Of a DNA stretch of 6,122 bases, positions 1 through 4,956 are shown in pieces. The stretch comes from Myxococcales bacterium (lineage in GTDB: Bacteria > Myxococcota > Bradymonadia > UBA7976 > UBA1532): NCBI GenBank assembly GCA_020430675.1, contig JAGQJJ010000268.1, forward strand, positions 1 to 6,122, in the 5' to 3' direction. The notes beneath the pieces were generated by a model that had not been told where the DNA came from, ran no database searches, and saw only the letters and a list, made by a program, of their open reading frames with translations. Position 1 is the first letter of the stretch. Every line of letters begins with the position of its first letter. A program made the position numbers and the translations under genes.

Positions 1-743
1 CGCCCCGCGTTGCGCGCCGCTTCGAGCCGCAGGGCTGAATCCGGATCGAGCAGCGCGGCGAGGCGCGCACGGGCTGTCTCGGGCGCGTCGGGGTAGACCG
101 CTTCGAGGTGCGAGAGGCAAGCGCGCCGCACCGCCACCTCGGGGTCGTGCTGCACATTGGCCGCCAGCCGCCCGGGCAGATCGGCCGAGGCCGCGCTTAG
201 CGCGTCGGCCAGCCGGACCATCAGGCGCATGAGGCCAACCACCTCATGCGCCTGCAATTCCGACGACTTGTTCTGCATGCGAATCTCGCCGCCGTCGACG
301 ACCACGCCGCTGCGCACCGCACGCGAGACCAGGGGCCGGGTCGCGCTGTCGAGCGCGCCCGCGAGCCAGGTGCGGTCGCCAGCGACCAGCACATCGGCGT
401 CAAACGCCGCGTCGCCGATCTCCACATCGCCATCGGTGACCATCTTGAGCAGCGAAGGCATCGTCGACTCGCGCCCCAAGCCCACATCCGCCGGCCAGCG
501 GCCGTCGCTGAGCACCCGCAGCTCGACCGCGTCCCGCTGCGGGTCGGGCAGCATCATGACCCGCCAACCGTCGACCTTGCCGCTGAAGTGGTGACTGCTC
601 GGCCGCTCGATGCCCAGTCGCTCGGCGGCGTCGGCCAGTGCCGCCAGCCGACCCTTGGACCGGTGATACACCTTCCACACCGCGACCGCGAGCGCTGCGC
701 CAACGAGGATGGTCTCGGGGATCATAAAAGGCACGCCGCTCAC
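1..743 (-). CDS. membrane-anchored protein with C-terminal HEAT-like repeats (3' end outside window)
   Basis: The frame stays open from GTG at 743 to the left edge, giving 247 codons with no stop, so the C-terminus is missing. The GTG overlaps the stop of the Hsp70 gene as GTGA (743-740), which favours this start by translational coupling. An in-frame ATG at 725 (MIPETILVG) is the alternative, and neither has a clear Shine-Dalgarno. Residues about 9-24 (PETILVGAALAVAVW) form one hydrophobic helix followed by the basic stretch KVYHRSKGR. The positive-inside rule then puts the C-terminal part in the cytoplasm. Residues about 52-158 look beta-rich, with a GDAAFDADVLVAGD pattern (110-123) reminiscent of DUF3137-like domains, a weak resemblance. 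Residues about 160-185 are helical. From about 199, two units beginning HDPEVAVRRAC and LDPDSALRLEAA look like HEAT-type helical repeats used for protein binding. The gene is probably a partner of the Hsp70 protein. Exact function is unknown. Confidence 0.8.
   Translation of the reverse strand, partial: MSGVPFMIPETILVGAALAVAVWKVYHRSKGRLAALADAAERLGIERPSSHHFSGKVDGWRVMMLPDPQRDAVELRVLSDGRWPADVGLGRESTMPSLLKMVTDGDVEIGDAAFDADVLVAGDRTWLAGALDSATRPLVSRAVRSGVVVDGGEIRMQNKSSELQAHEVVGLMRLMVRLADALSAASADLPGRLAANVQHDPEVAVRRACLSHLEAVYPDAPETARARLAALLDPDSALRLEAARNAG
222..254. repeat. perfect 13-bp inverted repeat, 7-nt loop, inside the HEAT-like gene
   Basis: The arms CAGGCGCATGAGG (222-234) and CCTCATGCGCCTG (242-254) are exact reverse complements separated by CCAACCA. 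The repeat lies within codons for the helical segment LQAHEVVGLMRLM. Thirteen perfect pairs with a short loop would make a very stable mRNA hairpin. There is no T-run on either side, so it is not a typical intrinsic terminator. Confidence 0.8.
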
Positions 744-2428
744 AGCAGCCGGACAACCGGCTGGCGCTCCATCAGCGTGCGGCCCGACTTCAGATCCCGG
801 ACCGTGGCGATGAGCCAGCGGTTCTCATCGACCCCAAACGCGATGTCGAGCCGCGGCGTGCGATCGCCCGGCGGATGCGGCGGGTCGAGGAAGCCGAGCG
901 CCGGGTTGGTCTCGTTGAGCGGCACCACGATCGGCGCGTGCTTCTGGTGCTGCCCGACGCGGTGCAGGTTGCCGTCGGCGTCCCAGATGAACTTGCGCTC
1001 ATCGGCCCCGCCGGCGATCTCGCAGACCACCAGCTTGAAGACCTTCTCCGGCTCGCCGAGCGCGCAGGTGGGCACGAGCTGGCGGCGCCAGACGTCGAAG
1101 ACCGGGAACCGCGCGCCGTGCTCGATGATCGGGGTGTACTGCTTGTCGTGCGTCCTCGGGTCGTAGGTGACAAAGGCATAGTCGTGCACCAGGAAGTCCG
1201 ACTGGCCGAAGCGCCCCGCGGCAAACGCGCTCGCCCCGTAGGCCACCGCTTCGAAGGGCTGCCAGGCGCGCACGCGGTTGCGGCCGTAGCGCCCCTCGAA
1301 GACCCCGAAGACGCCGGGCAACAACGTCGAGCCGCCGACCATCAGCACTTCGTCGATGGCCTCTTCGTCCAACCCGCGCCGTTCGAGCTGGCGGGCGATG
1401 CCATCGGCGCAGTCGGCCAGCATGGCGTACATGCCGCGCGCGGTGAGGTGGGCGACGAGGTCGTCGCGGGTGACGTCGAGGTCGAAGCGCCCCCCGGCGA
1501 GCCGCGCGGCGACGCCCCGCAGCTCGGGCGGCGGCGACAGCTCGAAGCTGGCCTTGTGCGGCGGGAAGTACACCGCCTCTTTGATGCGCCGCGCCTCGGC
1601 GAGCATCAGGCCGTGCCACAGCTCGGCCTCTTCACCGCCGACCGGGCGCGTGGGCATGTCCATGCGCTCGGCAAAATGGTCCAGCAGCCACTCGTCGATC
1701 ACATTGCCGCCGATCGGGCGGCCCTCCTTGGCGATGACGGTGCAGGCGCCCTGCGCGGCGTCACGCGGATCCAGCTCGACCAGCGCCAGGTCGAGCGTGC
1801 CGCCGCCGAAGTCGACCACCAGCACGCGCCGCTTTGCGCGCAGCCCCAGCCCGTAGCCGATGGCGGCAGCGACCGGCTCGTCGACAAACCGCACGCGCTT
1901 GACGCCCAGCGCGGTGCAGAGCTGGGCCAGCTCGGCGCGATAGGCGTCGTACGACTCGACCGGCACGGTGATGACCAGATCGCGGATGCGCGTGCCGGTG
2001 GTGCGCTGGGTCTCGGCGAGCAGCTCGCGCAGGAAGGTGCGGGCCACCTCGCGGGCGCTGACCGTGCGGCCGCGCACCCGGGCCAGCGTCTTGTGCGCCG
2101 ACTTGCCCAGGTCGCGCTTGAACGAGGGCGCAAAGCTCGGCTGCGTCCAGCCCTGGTTCAGCTCCAGCGCCGGGCGCCCGATCTCGGCCAGGCGACCCCA
2201 GAACGCGCGCTTGAGGAAAAACGGCGAGCCGCCCAGGCGCGACCAGAAATCGGTCGCCGGCAGCAGATGCGTCGCCGAGGGCACCAGGCGAGGCGCTTCG
2301 AGCGGATCTTCGCGGCCCGGCGCGCGGCAGATATTGGGCAGCTCGACGAGCCGCGCACGCTCGGCGTCGGCGTCCCAGCGCGCGAGGCCGGTATTGGTCG
2401 TCCCCAGATCAAGCGCCCAGCCATCCAT
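740..2428 (-). CDS. Hsp70/DnaK-family protein without the C-terminal lid
   Basis: This is a 562-residue protein with a complete-looking Hsp70 ATPase domain. Phosphate-1 is LDLGTTNTG (6-14). K104 in FKRDLG matches the DnaK catalytic lysine K70. The connect-1 region is DEPVAAAIGYG (183-193), phosphate-2 is VVDFGGGTLDLAL (204-216, T211 aligning with DnaK T199), the adenosine motif is VLMVGGSTLLPG (361-372), and EAVAYGASAFAAG (393-405) closes the domain. After about residue 408 the sequence resembles a diverged substrate-binding beta domain. YTPIIEHGARFP and LDIAFGVDENRWLIATVRDLKSGR fit DnaK positions such as [24 protein letters not shown]. The protein then stops at VVRLL, so the helical lid and the EEVD-like tail are missing; DnaK is near 640 residues. 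A segment of about 40 residues before K104 is longer than in DnaK. ATG at 2428 puts five residues before LDLGTTN, as the family expects, although no Shine-Dalgarno is visible. It is probably a specialised Hsp70-like ATPase rather than the housekeeping DnaK, as no dnaJ or grpE is nearby. The open frame continues upstream antisense to the kinase gene, which I regard as chance. Confidence 0.93.
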   Translation of the reverse strand: MDGWALDLGTTNTGLARWDADAERARLVELPNICRAPGREDPLEAPRLVPSATHLLPATDFWSRLGGSPFFLKRAFWGRLAEIGRPALELNQGWTQPSFAPSFKRDLGKSAHKTLARVRGRTVSAREVARTFLRELLAETQRTTGTRIRDLVITVPVESYDAYRAELAQLCTALGVKRVRFVDEPVAAAIGYGLGLRAKRRVLVVDFGGGTLDLALVELDPRDAAQGACTVIAKEGRPIGGNVIDEWLLDHFAERMDMPTRPVGGEEAELWHGLMLAEARRIKEAVYFPPHKASFELSPPPELRGVAARLAGGRFDLDVTRDDLVAHLTARGMYAMLADCADGIARQLERRGLDEEAIDEVLMVGGSTLLPGVFGVFEGRYGRNRVRAWQPFEAVAYGASAFAAGRFGQSDFLVHDYAFVTYDPRTHDKQYTPIIEHGARFPVFDVWRRQLVPTCALGEPEKVFKLVVCEIAGGADERKFIWDADGNLHRVGQHQKHAPIVVPLNETNPALGFLDPPHPPGDRTPRLDIAFGVDENRWLIATVRDLKSGRTLMERQPVVRLL

Positions 2429-2429
2429 G

Positions 2430-2455
2430 GGGCGGTTATAGCTGGAAAACCGCCC
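2430..2455. promoter_or_regulatory. 8-bp inverted repeat abutting the Hsp70 start codon (candidate operator or hairpin)
   Basis: GGGCGGTT (2430-2437) and AACCGCCC (2448-2455) are exact reverse complements around a 10-base spacer. The repeat ends one base from the Hsp70 ATG and contains the TATAAC box. As DNA it has the form of a dimeric repressor site over a promoter. As RNA, if transcription began upstream, it would form a hairpin against the start codon. It does not match the CIRCE element of HrcA-controlled chaperone genes. Confidence 0.5.
2435..2440 (-). promoter_or_regulatory. possible -10 box for a leaderless Hsp70 transcript
   Basis: Read on the minus strand, TATAAC ends six bases before the ATG at 2428. 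Transcription would then start at or next to the start codon, giving a leaderless mRNA. This fits the absence of a Shine-Dalgarno upstream of that ATG. No good -35 box sits 16-18 bases further upstream, so the call is tentative. Confidence 0.35.
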
Positions 2456-2469
2456 GGCGCCCACCTGCT

Positions 2470-2485
2470 GTGACTCATTCGTCAC
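2470..2485. promoter_or_regulatory. inverted repeat GTGAC-N6-GTCAC in the divergent region
   Basis: GTGAC (2470-2474) and GTCAC (2481-2485) flank TCATTC. The half-sites could bind a dimeric regulator between the two divergent genes. It resembles a CRP/FNR-type site, but the TGTGA to TCACG gap is 8 bases rather than the usual 6. Five-base arms can occur by chance. Confidence 0.3.
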
Positions 2486-2492
2486 GACCGCA

Positions 2493-2528
2493 GACCGGGT
2501 GTGCAGAGCTTTATCCCGACGCCCGGTC
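2493..2528. repeat. 7-bp inverted repeat GACCGGG / CCCGGTC in the divergent region
   Basis: GACCGGG (2493-2499) is the exact reverse complement of CCCGGTC (2522-2528), with 22 bases between them. The right arm lies just upstream of the possible -10 box of the kinase gene. It may be an operator pair or a stem in a longer leader, and chance is possible in DNA this GC-rich. Confidence 0.3.
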
Positions 2529-2538
2529 GCGTTATACG
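2510..2538 (+). promoter_or_regulatory. weak promoter candidate for the kinase-sigma-gluQ operon
   Basis: TATACG (2533-2538) is a moderate -10 match, with TTTATC (2510-2515) as a poor -35 at a 17-base spacing. A start near 2545 would give a leader of about 28 bases. AT-rich hexamers are rare in this region, which is the main support. The similar stretches TTATCCCGACG (2511-2521) and TTATACGACG (2532-2541) repeat at a 21-base step, so a regulator or alternative sigma factor may read this area instead. Confidence 0.22.
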
Positions 2539-2551
2539 ACGTTGCAGGCTG

Positions 2552-2564
2552 TCCGGTACCGGAG
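2552..2564 (+). promoter_or_regulatory. 12-bp palindrome overlapping the ribosome binding site of the kinase gene
   Basis: TCCGGTACCGGA (2552-2563) is a perfect palindrome, and the Shine-Dalgarno GGAG (2561-2564) shares its last three bases. The spacing from GGAG to ATG at 2573 is 8 bases, which decides the start. In RNA, TCCG and CGGA could pair around GTAC and partly hide the binding site. In DNA it could be a compact operator. Confidence 0.55.
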
Positions 2565-2572
2565 ACCGCGCC

Positions 2573-3718
2573 ATGAGCGTCGACGAGGCCCGACCAAACC
2601 GCGCCACCATCCTGGTCATCGACGATGAGCGGCAGACCGTCAACGCGGTCAAGCACCTGCTGCGCCGTCGGTATCGCGTGCTCGGCGCCACCCGCGCCGA
2701 CGAGGGCATCGAGCTGATGCGCGCCAACGACGTCTCGGTGGTGCTCTGCGACCAGCGCATGCCGGGCATGACCGGCGCCGACTTCTTCGAAGCAGTGCGG
2801 GGCGAGCACCCCGACGCGGTGCGCATCCTCATCACCGCCTACTCCGACATCCAGGCGCTGGTGCGCTCGGTCAACCGCGGCCAGATCTTCGGCTATGTGG
2901 CCAAACCGTGGAGCCCCGAAGAGCTGGAGCAGGTGGTCGACACCGCGGTCTCGCATTGGCAGCTCATCGACGACAAGAAGCGCATGACCGCCGAGGTCGC
3001 AGCCAAGAACGAGCAGCTTCGGCGCATGAACCAGGAGCTGCGCGCCTTCACGCACGTCGTCGCCCATGACCTCAAGGAGCCGCTGCGCACCATCTCGGCC
3101 TATACCGGCTTCTTGCAGAGCGACTTCGGCGAGCAGCTCGACGACGAGGCCACCGGCTATGTGCGCGCCATCGACCGCTGCGCGCGGCACCTGCACGAGC
3201 TGATCAACGACCTGTTGCAGTTCGCCGAGATCGAGCAGGTGCAGACGCGGCTCTCGCCGATCTCGCTGCTTCGCCTCACCGAGCACGTCAAAGAGCTGCT
3301 CGAAGGCGCGATTCAGGCCAGCGGCGCCGAGATCATCGTCGATCCGCGGCTGCCGTGGGTGATGGGCAATGAGTCGCGCCTCTTGATGCTGCTGCAGAAC
3401 CTGGTCTCGAACGGCATCAAGTTCAACGAGAGCGGACGCCCGCGCATCGAGATCGGGCTGTCGGCGCCGCCGGATGGCGAAGTGCACCTGTTCGTGCGCG
3501 ACAACGGCATCGGCATCCCGCCGCAGTATCAGGCGCAGATCTTCCAGATTTTCGAGCGCTTGCACAGCCGCCAGGAGTACCCGGGCACCGGCGCCGGGCT
3601 GGCGATCGTGCAGCGCATCGTCGAAGCGCATGGCGGCACGATCCGCGTCGAGTCGACGCCCGGCGAGGGCGCGACCTTCCACGTCACCCTGCGGCCGGCG
3701 CCTCCAAGCGAGCGGTGA
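2573..3718 (+). CDS. receiver-histidine kinase signalling protein, cytosolic
   Basis: This 381-residue protein has an N-terminal response-regulator receiver and a C-terminal histidine kinase. The receiver (about 11-130) carries the acidic pair D17/D18, phospho-acceptor D60 in VVLCDQRMPGM, T88 in LITAY and K111 in VAKPW. A charged helix (about 131-157) links to the kinase. The H-box FTHVVAHDLKEPLRT has H165 as the likely phosphorylated residue and resembles the phytochrome-type HisKA group. The ATP-binding domain has the N-box NLVSNGIKF (276-284), G1 VRDNGIGIP (308-316), an F-box IFQIFERLH, and G2 GTGAGLAI (338-345). All key catalytic residues are present. There is no signal peptide or membrane helix, so it acts in the cytoplasm, with input probably through its receiver. 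An upstream in-frame ATG at 2501 would add 24 residues, but ATG 2573 has a good GGAG at 8 bases and begins just before the receiver. It is the first gene of a coupled operon with a sigma factor. No separate output regulator is in the window. Confidence 0.93.
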   Translation: MSVDEARPNRATILVIDDERQTVNAVKHLLRRRYRVLGATRADEGIELMRANDVSVVLCDQRMPGMTGADFFEAVRGEHPDAVRILITAYSDIQALVRSVNRGQIFGYVAKPWSPEELEQVVDTAVSHWQLIDDKKRMTAEVAAKNEQLRRMNQELRAFTHVVAHDLKEPLRTISAYTGFLQSDFGEQLDDEATGYVRAIDRCARHLHELINDLLQFAEIEQVQTRLSPISLLRLTEHVKELLEGAIQASGAEIIVDPRLPWVMGNESRLLMLLQNLVSNGIKFNESGRPRIEIGLSAPPDGEVHLFVRDNGIGIPPQYQAQIFQIFERLHSRQEYPGTGAGLAIVQRIVEAHGGTIRVESTPGEGATFHVTLRPAPPSER

Positions 3719-4956
3719 ACGGAGAGTTTGCCGCGCGCCGGGCGCTCGACGCCGTCTTCCGCGCCGAGGCCGGCCGCCTCAACGCCACCCTGATCCCGCT
3801 GCTCGGCAGCTTCGACCGCGCCGAAGACGCCCTGCACGACGCGGTGGCCACGGCGCTGGAGCGCTGGCCCATCGAAGGCGTGCCGCGCAACCCGGCGGCG
3901 TGGCTGACCACCACCGCGCGGCGCAAGGCCATCGACCGGCTGCGCCGCGAAGACACCCGGGCGCGCAAGGCCGACGACGTCAAGCGGCTGCTGACCGACG
4001 CCGCCGACGCCGCCGCCGATGAGACCGCGGGCGATGACCAGCTCCCGCTCATCTTCACCTGCTGCCACCCCGCGCTGCCGATGGACGCCCAGGTCGGCCT
4101 GACGCTGCGCACCCTCTGCGGGCTGTCGACCACCGAGATCGCCCGCGCCTTCCTGCTGCCCGAGCCCACGCTGGCCCAGCGCCTGGTGCGCGCCCGGCAC
4201 AAGATAGAGCGCGCCGGCATCCCCTATCGCGTGCCGCCGCCCGAGCTGTTTGCCGAGCGCCTGGAGTCGGTGCTGGCGGTGGTCTACCTGGTCTTCAACG
4301 AGGGCTACGCGGCCAGCGCCGGCGACGCGCATATCCGCCGCAGCCTCTGCGCCGAGGCCATCCGCCTGGGTCGGCTGCTGCATCGCCTGATGCCCACCGA
4401 GGCCGAGGTCGAGGGGCTGCTGGCGCTGATGCTGCTGCACGACGCGCGGCGCGAGGCGCGCTTGCAGGCCGATGGCGGCATCGTGCTGCTCGAAGACCAG
4501 GACCGCGGCCGCTGGGACGCCGCCCAGCTCGATGAAGGCATCGCCCATGTGCGCACGGCGCTGACAAGGCGGCGGCCGGGCGCCTACCAGATTCAGGCGG
4601 CGATCGCCGCGGTGCACGCCGAGGCGCAAAGCGCCGAGACCACCGACTGGGCCCAGATCGAAGCGCTGTACCGCGCGCTGCTCGATTACCAGCCGACGCC
4701 GGTGGTCGCGCTCAACCACGCGGTCGCCGTCGCCATGGCGCGCGGGCCGGCCGAGGCGCTGCCGCTGCTCGACGCGCTGGAGGGCGAGCGCGGCATGGAG
4801 CGCTACCCCTACCTGCCCGCCGCGCGCGCCGACCTGCTGCGCCGCCTGGGCCGGCGCGATGAAGCCGCAGTGGCCTACCGCGAGGCCATCGAGCGCACCG
4901 CCAACCTGCCCGAGCGCCGGTACCTGGAGCGACGGCTGGCCGAGGTCGCCGGGTGA
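3715..4956 (+). CDS. ECF42-type RNA polymerase sigma factor with C-terminal extension
   Basis: This 413-residue protein is about twice the length of a classical ECF sigma factor, as expected for the ECF42 group. Residues about 14-78 form sigma region 2 (FDRAEDALHDAVATALERW, then NPAAWLTTTARRKAIDRLRR), which contacts core polymerase and the -10 element. An Ala/Asp-rich linker follows (about 94-108). Residues about 122-166 form sigma region 4 with a helix-turn-helix (GLSTTEIARAFLLPEPTLAQ) for the -35 element. FTCCHPAL (114-121) and LVFNEGYAAS (192-201) are hallmarks of the group. The extension holds a DUF6596-like part (about 183-290) and a TPR-like helical tail (about 310-410) with LNHAVAVAMARGPAEALPLLD. 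No anti-sigma gene is seen, and the extension is thought to control such factors. The GTG start overlaps the kinase stop as GTGA (3715-3718), implying coupled translation. ECF42 genes usually sit beside a DGPF/YCII-related gene, and none is present in this window. The kinase neighbour may supply the signal, by inference only. Confidence 0.93.
   Translation: MNGEFAARRALDAVFRAEAGRLNATLIPLLGSFDRAEDALHDAVATALERWPIEGVPRNPAAWLTTTARRKAIDRLRREDTRARKADDVKRLLTDAADAAADETAGDDQLPLIFTCCHPALPMDAQVGLTLRTLCGLSTTEIARAFLLPEPTLAQRLVRARHKIERAGIPYRVPPPELFAERLESVLAVVYLVFNEGYAASAGDAHIRRSLCAEAIRLGRLLHRLMPTEAEVEGLLALMLLHDARREARLQADGGIVLLEDQDRGRWDAAQLDEGIAHVRTALTRRRPGAYQIQAAIAAVHAEAQSAETTDWAQIEALYRALLDYQPTPVVALNHAVAVAMARGPAEALPLLDALEGERGMERYPYLPAARADLLRRLGRRDEAAVAYREAIERTANLPERRYLERRLAEVAG

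Noticed and set aside
400..756. 118-codon minus-strand frame at the end of the Hsp70 gene, which first suggested a frameshifted gene
   Set aside because: Rereading 470-480 shows the frame of the HEAT-like gene is continuous through this point, so there is no frameshift and the other frame is a shadow.
2430..2455. CIRCE element for HrcA control of a chaperone gene
   Set aside because: The arms GGGCGGTT/AACCGCCC do not resemble TTAGCACTC/GAGTGCTAA.
875..2473. 532-codon plus-strand open frame antisense to the Hsp70 gene
   Set aside because: It mirrors the Hsp70 codons, has low-complexity composition and no ribosome binding site. The minus strand carries clear ATPase motifs.
2469..2486. CRP/FNR-type binding site
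   Set aside because: The half-sites look similar, but the central gap is 8 bases instead of 6, so only a generic dyad is reported.
2429..3682. Long minus-strand open frame running in phase into the Hsp70 gene and antisense to the whole kinase gene
   Set aside because: Its translation is Ala/Arg/Asp/His-rich with no recognisable motif, while the plus strand encodes a complete kinase. Long antisense frames are common at this GC content.
3990..4020. GCCGAC/GCCGCC-rich tract as a tandem repeat element
   Set aside because: It encodes an Ala/Asp-rich linker between sigma regions 2 and 4 and is explained by codon bias.
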